Below are positions 24,858 through 33,197 of a DNA stretch of 40,950 nt, one piece after another. Positions within the stretch are counted from its first letter, which is position 1. Every line of letters begins with the position of its first letter. Position numbers and translations under genes: made by a program. The stretch lies in the NCBI GenBank assembly GCA_900766585.1, contig CAAFVV010000044.1:1-40950 (forward strand), read 5' to 3'. Source of the stretch: Clostridia bacterium. GTDB lineage: Bacteria > Bacillota > Clostridia > Oscillospirales > Acutalibacteraceae. Below the pieces are notes generated by a model. That model was given only the letters and a program-made list of their open reading frames with translations, was not told the DNA's origin and ran no database searches.

Positions 24858-26204
24858 ATGGAAACAATCACTGAGGTATGGAATGGCGTGCTGCAATATC
24901 TGCACGACCTTCAGGATATCAGCGAAACGGGATTCCAATCCTGGATCACCTGTATCCGTCCGGTAGCGATGGAGAGCGACCGGATTGTCGTCTCCGTACA
25001 TACGGATTTTCAGCGCGACATCATCAGCACGCATTATGCCGACAAGATCCGGCAGGCGATTGTGCAGGTGGTGGGTCTGCCGCTGTCTCTGAAGATTCTG
25101 ACGGACACGGAGACGCAGAGCAGCGAGGAAGAGGCCGTGACGGCAGCAGAGGAAGAAGAGGATTCCCGAAATTTTGTGCAGCGGAGCGTGGACAACGAGT
25201 ACACGTTTGACAATTTCGTGGTCGGCTCGTCCAACAAGTTCGCGCATGCGGCGGCACAGGCGGTGGCGAACAACCCCGCGCGGTTTTACAACCCGCTGTT
25301 TATCTACGGTGGGTCAGGACTTGGCAAGACCCACCTGTTATACGCCATCTGCAACCGCATCAAGCAGATGAATCCCCAATCCCGTATTCTCTACACCAAG
25401 GGCGAGACGCTGACCAACGAGCTGGTCGAGGCAATCAAAAACGGTACAACGGCGCAGTTTCGCGCGAAGTACCGCGAGGCCGACGTGCTGCTCGTGGACG
25501 ATATCCAGTTTATTGCCGGGCGGATGAGCACGCAGGAGGAATTTTTCCACACGTTTGAAGCGCTGCACCAGGCGAACAAGCAGATTGTGCTGACCTCCGA
25601 CCGGCCGCCTAAGGAAATCACGACGCTCGAGGAGCGGCTGCGCGGGCGGTTTGAAATGGGACTTTTGGCGGACGTGCAGCCGCCCGACATTGACACGCGC
25701 ATTGCGATTGTCAAGAGCAAGTCGCAGCAGCTGGGCATTCCGATAACCGATGAGGTCGCGCAGTATATTGCCGAGCAGTTGAAAAATAACGTGCGGCAGT
25801 TAGACGGCGCCGTGACCCGTATGCGCGCGAATCTGATGATGGGCGATCCAATGTCGATCTCGACGGCGAAATCCGCCATCCGCGATATCCGCGCCGACAG
25901 CCAGCCCGCGCCGATTACGGTGGAGCGCATCGTCAACGAAGTATCGCATACGCTCGGGGTCAGCCCGAAGGATATCTGCTCAAAATCCCGTGTCGCCAGC
26001 ATTTCTCAGGCGCGGAAGATCGTCGTTTATGTTGTACGCAGCATGACCGAGATCCCCATGCAGCAGATCGGCGAGGAGCTGGGCAAACGCGATCATTCCA
26101 CGATCGTCTATGCCTATCAGGAGGCGGAAAAGCAGTATCATGCCGATTCCTCCTTCCGCAGCCTTGTCGATGATATCATAAAAAATATCCGCAGCTCCAC
26201 CTGA
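24858..26204 (+). CDS. dnaA: Chromosomal replication initiator DnaA
   Basis: DnaA binds the origin, melts it and loads the helicase. The product has 448 residues. Domain I is at about 1-80 and an acidic domain II linker at about 85-115. The AAA+ domain III follows, with Walker A GGSGLGKTH (about 150-158) and Walker B VLLVDDIQF (about 211-219). Domain IV carries the DNA-binding signature LGKRDHSTIVYAYQ (about 408-421). The ATG at 24858 is chosen because GAGGT lies 8 bases upstream; ATG 24834 is less well placed. The gene sits between its own promoter and the origin, and its TGA is followed immediately by a family A palindrome. Confidence 0.98.
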   Translation: METITEVWNGVLQYLHDLQDISETGFQSWITCIRPVAMESDRIVVSVHTDFQRDIISTHYADKIRQAIVQVVGLPLSLKILTDTETQSSEEEAVTAAEEEEDSRNFVQRSVDNEYTFDNFVVGSSNKFAHAAAQAVANNPARFYNPLFIYGGSGLGKTHLLYAICNRIKQMNPQSRILYTKGETLTNELVEAIKNGTTAQFRAKYREADVLLVDDIQFIAGRMSTQEEFFHTFEALHQANKQIVLTSDRPPKEITTLEERLRGRFEMGLLADVQPPDIDTRIAIVKSKSQQLGIPITDEVAQYIAEQLKNNVRQLDGAVTRMRANLMMGDPMSISTAKSAIRDIRADSQPAPITVERIVNEVSHTLGVSPKDICSKSRVASISQARKIVVYVVRSMTEIPMQQIGEELGKRDHSTIVYAYQEAEKQYHADSSFRSLVDDIIKNIRSST

Positions 26205-26233
26205 CCTCCTTTTCTTTGGAAAAGAAAAGGAGG
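26205..26233 (+). repeat. Family A palindrome after dnaA
   Basis: CCTCCTTTTCTTT pairs with AAAGAAAAGGAGG, starting on the base after the dnaA stop codon. The outer pairs differ from other copies (CCTCC/GGAGG against CCTAC/GTAGG) on both arms, so pairing has been kept. Confidence 0.85.
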
Positions 26234-26234
26234 C

Positions 26235-26487
26235 AAAAGAAACTTTAGTTGTCTCGCCTTGCAGGCGGTGCGAACCTGCCGGACAATGCCGATTTCTTTC
26301 ACATAAAAAACAAAAGAAACTTTAGCGGTGCAAACCTGCTGGACAATGCCGATTTCTTTCACTTAAAAAGCAAAAGAAACTTTAGTTGTCTCGCCTTACA
26401 GGCGGTGCGAACCTGCTGGACAATGCCGATTTCTTTCGCTTAAAAAGCAAAAGAAGCTTTAGTTGTCTCGCCTTACAGGCGGTGCAT
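26235..26487 (+). repeat. Tandem direct repeats between dnaA and oriC
   Basis: Units of about 77 bp with the order AAAGAAACTTTAGTTGTCTC, CAGGCGGTGCGAACCTGC, GGACAATGCCGATTTCTTTC, then a short AAAAA stretch. Copies are at about 26235-26312, 26313-26372 (shortened by a 17-base deletion), 26373-26449 and a partial one at 26450-26487. They look like expansions of the tail that follows family A palindromes. Confidence 0.85.
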
Positions 26488-26504
26488 AAATGGCACTTTC
26501 CCTC

Positions 26505-26723
26505 GGCTCCCCTGTGCAGACATAAACTTACACAAAGTGAGGATTTCTTTTTTCTTTCTTTTCTTTTTCTAAAGAAAAGAAAGCGGGGGCGCGGGGCGGC
26601 GCCCCGCGTCGCGTCCCGCAGGACGCGAAACGTCTACGGTGTGAAAAAGCGCAGGAGGGGGAGTCAAAACGTCCCGGCGGGCCGTTTTGACCGGGGGAAC
26701 CCTCGCCGGGGGTTCCCCCGTGT
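26505..26723 (+). repeat. Family C five-hairpin element, copy 1 (after dnaA)
   Basis: The element shares nearly all of its bases with 32895-33113. Hairpins in order: CTTTCTTTTCTTT/AAAGAAAAGAAAG (26554-26583), GCGGGGC/GCCCCGC (26591-26607), CGCGTCC/GGACGCG (26610-26627), TCAAAACG/CGTTTTGA (26664-26690) and a stem with CGGGGGAACC and GGTTCCCCCG (26692-26720). No long ORF lies in it. It may be a mobile repeat or a structured RNA. Confidence 0.8.
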
Positions 26724-26755
26724 TCACCGTATTTTCCGCTTTTTCCCCTTGCTTT

Positions 26756-27155
26756 TTTTCCACAAATCCCCGCGGATAATCCACATCGCGCGGTGCTTTT
26801 ACTTTTTTCCCGAACTTTTCCACAGCCGCGGGAAACGGTGGAAAAAGTCGGAATTTTCCGTTAATCCGGGCGCTGCTTTTCCACAGGGGACTGTGAACGG
26901 CGACTCTGGCGGTCAGCGCCATCCCCGCCGATTTTTCCCCAAAACATTCCACGTGATTTCCTCATTTTCCCCCGTTTCCGTTCAAACGCTGTCGAACAAT
27001 CGGCGCGCGTGAAACATTTCACCGGTATCCACGCGGGATTCCACAGAAAAAAAGCGCGAAAAAGCCCGCCGCTGCGCAGGATACGGCGGTTCTCCACGAA
27101 TTCACAGCCCCTACTACTACGACTACTAAAAAAAGAAAGAAAGATTAGATATCGG
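26756..27155. other. oriC: Replication origin oriC
   Basis: Between dnaA and dnaN lies a cluster of DnaA-box-like 9-mers on the plus strand: TTTTCCACA at 26756, 26816 and 26877, TAATCCACA at 26777, GATTCCACA at 27037, and weaker GTATCCACG (27025), TTCTCCACG (27090) and CATTCCACG (26945). The exact TTATCCACA does not occur; T at the second and third place is the local rule. The cluster ends at a DnaA-trio run and an AT-rich stretch (27126-27155) fit for unwinding, 80 bp before dnaN. This matches the downstream half of the Bacillus-type origin. Confidence 0.88.
27111..27128. promoter_or_regulatory. DnaA-trio element of the origin
   Basis: CTA CTA CTA CGA CTA CTA reads as a run of trinucleotides, equivalent to TAG repeats on the other strand, after a DnaA-box-like TTCACAGCCC and before an A-rich tract. 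In B. subtilis such trios are bound by single-stranded DnaA during strand opening. Confidence 0.8.
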
Positions 27156-27234
27156 ACAAAAGCCGAAGGCCGCACCGCTGCGCGGTGTGGAAAAACAGGC
27201 TCCCGTATCAGTCTATGCGAAAGGATGAACGATT

Positions 27235-28341
27235 ATGCATTTTCTTTGCGACCGGCAGGAGCTTCTCGAAGCGGTCAACAATGTCAGCCGCGCCGTCAGC
27301 GCAAAATCCACCCTCGGCGCTCTGGAGGGCATCCTTTTGCGCACGGGGTCAGGCGCGCTGTTTCTGGCGGGCTACAACATGGAGCTGGGCATCACGACCG
27401 AAATCCCCGCACAGATCAAATCCCCGGGCGAGCTGGTGCTGACCGCCAAGCTGTTCGGCGACATTGTACGCCGTCTGCCGGAGGACACAGTCGAGGTGCG
27501 GGTGGACGACAAGCTCAACACGGTCATTCTCTCGGGCGAGACGGAATTCACGATCATGGGCATCTCCTCCGTTGAATACCCCGAGCTGCCGACCGTTGAG
27601 GACGGCGATCACGCCGAGGTGCCGCAGCAGGTGCTGCACAGCATGATCCGGCAGACCCTGTTTGCGGTCGCGCAGAGTGACGCACGTCCGGTGCACAAGG
27701 GTACACTGTTTGAGGTGACCGAGGACAGCCTGCGGCTGGTATCGGTGGACGGCTCCAGGCTGGCGATCCGCACCGAGCCGCTCAAAAACGCCCAGGCGAT
27801 GCAGTTTGTCATCCCTGGCACAACGCTGAACGAAGTATTAAAGCTGCTTTCGCCCGAGAGCGACGAGCCGGTCGGCATTGCAGTCGGCAGGCGGCACGCG
27901 ATACTGACGGTCGGCGCCTATGCCGTTATCTCCCGTCTGCTCGACGGCGAATTCATGCCCTATCGCAAGGCGATTCTGCCGGACGCGACCACAACGGTCA
28001 CGGTCAACACCCGTGAGCTGGCGGCGGCAGTTGACCGCGCGGCGCTGGTCATCAACGACCGCGTCAAATCGCCGCTCGTCTGCGAATTCCGCGACAACAC
28101 CATTCGTATTTCCTGCACAACGCCGCTCGGCAGCGCAGTTGACCGCATTAACGCGAAGATCGAGGGCAAAAATGAAGATATGGGCTTTAACAGCCGCTTT
28201 TTGACCGATGCACTGAAATTCTCCGAGAGCGACGAGCTGAAAATCGAGCTGAACGGTCCGCAGTCGCCGATGAAGATCTATCCGCCTGAGGGGGACAGCT
28301 TCCTGTTTCTGGTGCTTCCCGTGCGGCTGTCCCGCGGCTGA
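27235..28341 (+). CDS. dnaN: DNA polymerase III beta subunit (sliding clamp)
   Basis: DnaN forms the ring that tethers the replicative polymerase to DNA. The product has 368 residues, the family's length, in three similar domains of about 120 residues. Recognisable parts are the N-terminal LLEAVNNVSRAVSAKSTLGALEGILL, the middle FEVTEDSLRLVSVDGSRLAI and the third domain LAAAVDRAALVINDR, and the C-terminus FLFLVLPVRL. The ribosome site AAAGGA lies 9 bases upstream. It follows the origin and heads the cluster dnaN-yaaA-recF-remB. Confidence 0.98.
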   Translation: MHFLCDRQELLEAVNNVSRAVSAKSTLGALEGILLRTGSGALFLAGYNMELGITTEIPAQIKSPGELVLTAKLFGDIVRRLPEDTVEVRVDDKLNTVILSGETEFTIMGISSVEYPELPTVEDGDHAEVPQQVLHSMIRQTLFAVAQSDARPVHKGTLFEVTEDSLRLVSVDGSRLAIRTEPLKNAQAMQFVIPGTTLNEVLKLLSPESDEPVGIAVGRRHAILTVGAYAVISRLLDGEFMPYRKAILPDATTTVTVNTRELAAAVDRAALVINDRVKSPLVCEFRDNTIRISCTTPLGSAVDRINAKIEGKNEDMGFNSRFLTDALKFSESDELKIELNGPQSPMKIYPPEGDSFLFLVLPVRLSRG

Positions 28342-28358
28342 CGGGGAGGGAAGCAACC

Positions 28359-28577
28359 ATGCAGACGATCACAATTGACACCCCGTTTATCCGCTTGGAC
28401 GCGCTGTTAAAGCTCGCGGGGGTCTGCGAGACCGGCGGACAGGCCAAGGTGCAGATCCAGAGCGGACATGTTCGCTTAAACGGCGAGACCTGCCTGATGC
28501 GCGGGAAAAAATGCGTGCCCGGTGATCAGGTCACGGTTGACGGCGTCAGCGGCGGCGTGACCGTCGCGGGCGGCTGA
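28359..28577 (+). CDS. yaaA: S4-domain RNA-binding protein YaaA
   Basis: The product has 72 residues and is almost entirely one S4 fold (IRLDALLKLAGVCETGGQAK, VQIQSGHVRLNGE, GKKCVPGDQVTVDG). The B. subtilis YaaA (also RlbA) lies in the same place between dnaN and recF and has been linked with ribosome assembly. It starts 17 bp after dnaN with GGGAGGGAAG upstream and ends 3 bp before recF, so it is surely part of the same operon. Confidence 0.93.
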   Translation: MQTITIDTPFIRLDALLKLAGVCETGGQAKVQIQSGHVRLNGETCLMRGKKCVPGDQVTVDGVSGGVTVAGG

Positions 28578-28580
28578 GCA

Positions 28581-29675
28581 ATGCGGGTCATCAGCCTGAC
28601 GGCGGACGGCTACCGCAACCTCTCGGTGCCGGAATTACGGCCTGAAGAGGGCGTGAATATTCTCTACGGCGACAACGCACAGGGCAAGACGAATCTTTTG
28701 GAGGCGGTCTGGCTCTTCACCGGCGGGCGCAGCTTCCGCGGCGCAAAGGACCGCGAGCTGGTCGGCTTTTCCCGCACGGATGCGCGGCTGTCTCTGCGGT
28801 TTTTTGCCGAGGAACGGGAGCAGCAGGCGGCAATCACGGTGGCGGGACGGCGGCAGGCGGAGCTAAACGGCATCCCACAGCGCACACCCGCCGCACTGGC
28901 GGGGCATTTCTGCGCGGTGGTGTTTTCGCCCGCGCACTTAACGCTTGTCAAGGACGGCCCCGAAGCGCGGCGGCGCTTTGTCGACGCCGCCTACTGCCCG
29001 CTGCGGCCCGCCTATGTCCGCACGATGACGGAATACGCCCGCGCGCTTGCCCAGCGCAACGCGCTTTTGCGCAGCGGGCAAGCCGACGCGGCGCTGCTGG
29101 CCCCATGGGACGAGCAGGTCGCCGCCCTCGGCGCCCGGGTCACCGCGGCGCGCCGTGCCTATGTGCGGCGGCTCGCTCCGGCGGCGTCTGCGGTATATCG
29201 CGGATTGTCCGGCGATAAAGAGGAGCTTTCGGTCGGCTATGATTCGCCGCTGCCCGAGGCGGACACGGCGGCAGTGGCGTCGGCGCTGCATGACGCGCTG
29301 ACTGCCCACCGCGGCGACGACCTCGCCGCCGGGTTTACGACCTGCGGCCCCCATCGCGACGACCTGTCGCTCGCGATCAACGGGCTGTCCGCCCGCCGCT
29401 TCGGGTCGCAGGGACAGCAGCGCTCGGTTGTGCTGGCGTTAAAGCTTGCCGAGGCGGCGATATTGCACGAGGTCACGGGCGAGCCGCCCGTCGTGCTGCT
29501 CGATGATGTGATGAGCGAGCTTGACCCGACGCGGCAGGACTATATTTTGAATCATCTCACCGGCTGGCAGGTGTTTATCACCTGCTGCGACCCGGCTGCC
29601 ATCGTCCGCTCGACCGGCGGCGCGGCATTTAAGGTCAGCGCCGGTACAGTCGAAAGAGGGGAGGGGTCGCTGTGA
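28581..29675 (+). CDS. recF: DNA repair ATPase RecF
   Basis: RecF helps load RecA at single-strand gaps, with RecO and RecR. The product has 364 residues. Walker A is GDNAQGKT at about 30-37; the ABC signature region is RFGSQGQQRSVVLALKL (about 273-290); Walker B/D-loop is VVLLDDVMSELDPTRQ (about 308-323). The N-terminus SLTADGYRNLSVPEL is typical. It starts three bases after yaaA and has no clear ribosome site of its own, so translation is probably coupled. Its TGA overlaps the GTG of the next gene. Confidence 0.97.
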   Translation: MRVISLTADGYRNLSVPELRPEEGVNILYGDNAQGKTNLLEAVWLFTGGRSFRGAKDRELVGFSRTDARLSLRFFAEEREQQAAITVAGRRQAELNGIPQRTPAALAGHFCAVVFSPAHLTLVKDGPEARRRFVDAAYCPLRPAYVRTMTEYARALAQRNALLRSGQADAALLAPWDEQVAALGARVTAARRAYVRRLAPAASAVYRGLSGDKEELSVGYDSPLPEADTAAVASALHDALTAHRGDDLAAGFTTCGPHRDDLSLAINGLSARRFGSQGQQRSVVLALKLAEAAILHEVTGEPPVVLLDDVMSELDPTRQDYILNHLTGWQVFITCCDPAAIVRSTGGAAFKVSAGTVERGEGSL

Positions 29676-29950
29676 TCCTGCATATCGGGCGCGACCGCGT
29701 TGTGCGCAGCCGCGATATCATCGGCGTGTTTGACACCGACAACACCACTGTCGGGCAGGACACCCGCCGCTTTCTGGCAGATGCTGAAAAGGGCGGGCGG
29801 GTCGTCAGCGTGACCGACGAGCTGCCGCGTTCGTTTGTCGTCTGCGTCAAAGCGGACGGCTCCGAAACGGTCTATCTGTCCCAGTTGGCGCCCTCGACGC
29901 TGCGTAAGCGCGCCGGGCGGCTCATCCCGGACGGCGAAGAGGAAGAATGA
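29672..29950 (+). CDS. remB: RemB-like DUF370 protein (YaaB)
   Basis: The product has 92 residues of the DUF370 family. The stretch MILHIGRDRVVRSRDIIGVFD, then FLADAEKGGRVVSVTDELPRSFVV and a C-terminal SETVYLSQLAPSTLRKRA, correspond to B. subtilis YaaB/RemB, which lies between recF and gyrB too and affects matrix and biofilm genes. Its paralog RemA is a DNA-binding regulator; whether RemB-type proteins bind DNA is less clear. It has a GTG start inside the recF end (GTGA overlap) with GAGGGGAGGGG upstream, and an acidic C-terminal tail. Confidence 0.9.
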   Translation: MILHIGRDRVVRSRDIIGVFDTDNTTVGQDTRRFLADAEKGGRVVSVTDELPRSFVVCVKADGSETVYLSQLAPSTLRKRAGRLIPDGEEEE

Positions 29951-29956
29951 CGGCGT

Positions 29957-30778
29957 ATGCCGGTAAAAAAGAGAGGGATTTTTGTGACATTTCAGGAGTA
30001 TATCACCTTTGACCCCGCGTCAAAGCCGCTTGACCGCATGGTGACGGGCGGCGGCATGGTCGGCATTTTCCGCACGATCGGCTGCATCGGCGACAGCCTG
30101 TCCTCGGGTGAATTCGAATCGCTCGACGAAAACGGCAACCGGAATTACCATGACATGTTCGACTATTCGTGGGGGCAGTTTCTGGCGCGCGACGCGGGCT
30201 GCACAGTGCGGAATTTTTCCCGCGGAGGCATGACGGCGGCGGAGTATATGCGCTCGTTTGCCGAGGAACAGGGCTTTTGGAGTGAGGACAAGCTCTGTCA
30301 GGCGTACATCCTCGCGCTTGGGGAAAATGATATCATTAATCAGAACCAGGCGGTCGGCAGCACTGCCGACATCGACCCCGACGACTGGACGAAAAACGCG
30401 GACACCTTTGCGGGATGGTACAGTGCCATCATCCAGCGGCTCAAGTCCATGCAGCCGTATGCCCGCTTTTTCCTCGTCACGATGCCGGATGACGGCAGCA
30501 ACGATCCGCACAAGGCGGCGCACGCTGCGCTTCTGCACGAGCTGGCGGCCTATTTTGACCGCACCTATGTGATCGATCTGTTCGCCCATGCGCCCGCGCA
30601 GACGGCGGAATACCGCAGAAAGTATTACATGTCCGGGCATTTGAACGCGGCAGGCTACCGGCTGGCGGCATGGATGATCGAAAGCTATATCGACTGGCTG
30701 ATCCGCAAGGATCCGCAGGAGTTTGCCGCTGCCGGCTTCATCGGCACGCAGGCATATAATGTCACGGTTCCCCGCTGA
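29957..30778 (+). CDS. SGNH/GDSL-type hydrolase
   Basis: The product has 273 residues, or 264 if it starts at the GTG at 29984, which has the better-placed ribosome site AGAGGG. SGNH block residues are visible: GDSLSSGE (Ser 47), NFSRGGMTA (Gly 91), LGENDI (Asn 124) and SGHLNAAGY (His 228). The usual Asp three places before the His is a Met, so the catalytic acid is missing or supplied elsewhere. No signal peptide, so it is cytoplasmic. GDSL enzymes cleave esters, for example acetyl groups from sugars. It lies 6 bp after remB inside the replication cluster, where most Firmicutes have no gene. Confidence 0.87.
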   Translation: MPVKKRGIFVTFQEYITFDPASKPLDRMVTGGGMVGIFRTIGCIGDSLSSGEFESLDENGNRNYHDMFDYSWGQFLARDAGCTVRNFSRGGMTAAEYMRSFAEEQGFWSEDKLCQAYILALGENDIINQNQAVGSTADIDPDDWTKNADTFAGWYSAIIQRLKSMQPYARFFLVTMPDDGSNDPHKAAHAALLHELAAYFDRTYVIDLFAHAPAQTAEYRRKYYMSGHLNAAGYRLAAWMIESYIDWLIRKDPQEFAAAGFIGTQAYNVTVPR

Positions 30779-30854
30779 CCCTAAAGGGGGACAGCGATAA
30801 CGGTTTACCACGCGGCGGGGGCTGCTCCGCCCGAAAACGCACAGGAGGCACGGC

Positions 30855-32774
30855 ATGGCGGTTACAAACACATATGACGAAAATCAGATCCAGGTGCTCG
30901 AGGGACTCGAGGCGGTGCGCAAGCGGCCGGGCATGTATATCGGCTCGACCGGTCCGCGCGGGCTGCATCACCTGGTCTATGAGATCGTGGACAACTCGAT
31001 TGACGAGGCGCTCGCGGGCTTCTGCACCCATATCGAGGTGGAGATCATGCCCGGCGACGTGATCCAGGTCACGGATAACGGGCGCGGCATCCCGGTTGCG
31101 ATCCACCACAAAATGGGCATCCCGACCGTGACAATGGTGCTGACCGTGCTGCACGCGGGCGGCAAATTCGGCGGCGACAGCGGCTACAAGGTTGCGGGCG
31201 GTCTGCACGGCGTCGGCTCCTCGGTCGTCAACGCCCTGTCCGAATGGCTCGAGGTGGAGATCTCCCGCGACGGCAAAATCTATCATCAGCGCATGGAACG
31301 CGGTAAGCCGGTCACGGAGCTGACGGTCATCGGCACCTCCGATCACGACGGCACGCGCATCCGCTTTAAAGCCGACCCCGAAATTTTCACCGACACGACA
31401 GAATACGACTACGAGACCCTGCAGAAGCGGATGCGGGAGCAGGCGTTTTTGAACGCCGGGCTGGCGATTACGCTGACCGACAGCCGCGACCCCGATAATG
31501 TGCGGTCGGATCACTTCTGCTATGAGGGCGGTATTTCCTCGTTCGTTGAGTATATGAACAAGGTGCGCGGCCACGAGGTGCTGCACCCCGACGTCATCCA
31601 TATCACGCTGTCCGACGACACGTCGGTGGCGGAGGTGGCGTTCCAGTATAACGACAGCTATCAGGAGAATATCCTCTCGTTTGCGAACAACATGCACACG
31701 GTGGACGGCGGTACGCACGATCAGGCGTTCCGCAACGCGATCACCCGTATTTTAAACGACTATGCCCGCCGCCACAATCTGCTCAAGGACAATGATGCGA
31801 ACCTCAAGGGCGAGGACGTGCGCGAGGGGCTGACGGCGGTCATCAGCGTTAAGCTAGAGGACGCGCAGTTTGAGAGCCAGACAAAAAACAAGCTCGGCAA
31901 CACGTCGATCGGCAAGCTGGTCACGGCGCTGATGAATCAGAAGCTCGTGCCGTATCTCGAGGAGAACCCCTCGGTCGCGCGCGCGATCCTCGACAAATCC
32001 ATCAACGCGTCCCGCGTCCGCGAGGCGGCGCAGAAGGCGCGCGAGCTGGCGCGGAAAAAGAGCGGACTTGCCTCGACCCGTATGCCTGAAAAGCTCGCGG
32101 ACTGCATCTGGAACGATGCCGAGCGCACCGAGCTGTTCATCGTGGAGGGAGATTCCGCCGGCGGCTCCGCCATTCAGGGGCGCGACCGTAATTTCCAGGC
32201 GATTCTCTCGCTGTGGGGCAAAATGCTCAACGTCGAAAAGGCACGCATCGACAAGGTGTACGGCAACGACAAGCTGACCCCGATCATTATTGCGCTCGGC
32301 TGCGGGCTGGGTGCGGATTTTGACCTGCAGAAGCTGCGCTACGGCAAGGTCATCATCATGGCGGATGCCGATGTCGACGGCTCGCACATCCGCACGCTTT
32401 TGCTGACGTTTTTCTTCCGCTATATGCGGCCGCTCGTCGAGCAGGGGCATGTGTATCTCGCGCAGCCGCCGCTGTTCAAGGTCTGGAAGGGCAAGCAGGT
32501 GCGGTATGCGTTCTCCGATGAGGAGCGCATCCGCTATAATCAGGAGCTGGGCGGCAACGCCGATGTCCAGCGGTATAAAGGTCTCGGTGAAATGGATCCC
32601 GAGCAGCTTTGGGAGACCACGATGGATCCCGCGTTCCGCACTGTGCTGAAGGTGACGGTGGAGGATGCCGCCGCTGCGGATGAGGCGTTCTCCATCCTCA
32701 TGGGCGACAAGGTCGAGCCGCGCCGCGAATTTATCGAGAAAAACGCTCAATACGTCCAGAACCTCGACATCTAA
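30855..32774 (+). CDS. gyrB: DNA gyrase subunit B
   Basis: GyrB is the ATPase half of gyrase, which introduces negative supercoils. The product has 639 residues. The GHKL ATPase N-terminus has VYEIVDNSIDEALAG (about 42-56) and VTDNGRGIPV (about 73-82), then HAGGKFGGDSGYKVAGGLHGVG (about 99-120). The TOPRIM domain shows EGDSAGGSA (about 430-438) and DADVDGSHIRTLLLTFFFR (about 504-522). The C-terminal PLYK-like ALFKV and RYKGLGEMDPEQLWETTMDP are present. The ribosome site AGGAGG lies 8 bases upstream. Two family A palindromes follow directly after the TAA. Confidence 0.98.
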   Translation: MAVTNTYDENQIQVLEGLEAVRKRPGMYIGSTGPRGLHHLVYEIVDNSIDEALAGFCTHIEVEIMPGDVIQVTDNGRGIPVAIHHKMGIPTVTMVLTVLHAGGKFGGDSGYKVAGGLHGVGSSVVNALSEWLEVEISRDGKIYHQRMERGKPVTELTVIGTSDHDGTRIRFKADPEIFTDTTEYDYETLQKRMREQAFLNAGLAITLTDSRDPDNVRSDHFCYEGGISSFVEYMNKVRGHEVLHPDVIHITLSDDTSVAEVAFQYNDSYQENILSFANNMHTVDGGTHDQAFRNAITRILNDYARRHNLLKDNDANLKGEDVREGLTAVISVKLEDAQFESQTKNKLGNTSIGKLVTALMNQKLVPYLEENPSVARAILDKSINASRVREAAQKARELARKKSGLASTRMPEKLADCIWNDAERTELFIVEGDSAGGSAIQGRDRNFQAILSLWGKMLNVEKARIDKVYGNDKLTPIIIALGCGLGADFDLQKLRYGKVIIMADADVDGSHIRTLLLTFFFRYMRPLVEQGHVYLAQPPLFKVWKGKQVRYAFSDEERIRYNQELGGNADVQRYKGLGEMDPEQLWETTMDPAFRTVLKVTVEDAAAADEAFSILMGDKVEPRREFIEKNAQYVQNLDI

Positions 32775-32839
32775 CCTACTTTTCTTTTTGGAAAAAAAGA
32801 AAAGTAGGCACCCCCTTTTCTTTGGAAAAGAAAAGGGGG
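32775..32839 (+). repeat. Two family A palindromes after gyrB
   Basis: CCTACTTTTC...GAAAAGTAGG (32775-32808) begins on the base after the stop codon. A second, CCCCCTTTTCTTT with AAAGAAAAGGGGG (32811-32839), follows two bases later. Arms differ between copies but remain complementary. Confidence 0.85.
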
Positions 32840-32894
32840 CAAAAGAAACTTTACTTGTCCCGATTTGCAGGCGATGCAAATTTGTCCCCGCCCC

Positions 32895-33113
32895 GGCTCC
32901 CCTGTGCAGGCAGGAACTTACGTCAGGTATGGGATTTCTTTTTCCTTTCTTTTCTTTTTCCAAAGAAAAGAAAGCGGGGGCGAGGGGCGGCGCCCCGCGT
33001 CGCGTCCCGCAGGACGCGAAATGCCTACGGTGTGAAAAAGCGCAGGAGGGGGAGTCAAAACGTCCCGGTGGGGCGTTTTGACCGGGGGAACCCTCGCCGG
33101 GGGTTCCCCCGTG
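32895..33113 (+). repeat. Family C five-hairpin element, copy 2 (after gyrB)
   Basis: It has the same length and nearly the same sequence as 26505-26723. The hairpins GGGGCGGCGCCCC, CGCGTCCCGCAGGACGCG, TCAAAACG/CGTTTTGA and CGGGGGAACC/GGTTCCCCCG are all kept. The part before the first hairpin (TACGTCAGGTATGGG against TACACAAAGTGAGG) is the most divergent. No gene is present from 32840 to 33197. Confidence 0.8.
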
Positions 33114-33197
33114 CTGTCATCTCCTGCCGAAATACCTATACCACTCGTTATATTCACATTATACATTCCATTTCGTATACAAAGGAGGTGAACGGGC

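Noticed and set aside
26249..26443. Small open frames with internal amino-acid repeats after dnaA
   Set aside because: They only reflect the tandem direct repeats and carry no ribosome site or family signature.
26235..26487. Regular repeats near dnaA considered as a CRISPR array
   Set aside because: The units are ~77 bp and nearly contiguous without unique spacers, and no cas gene is present.
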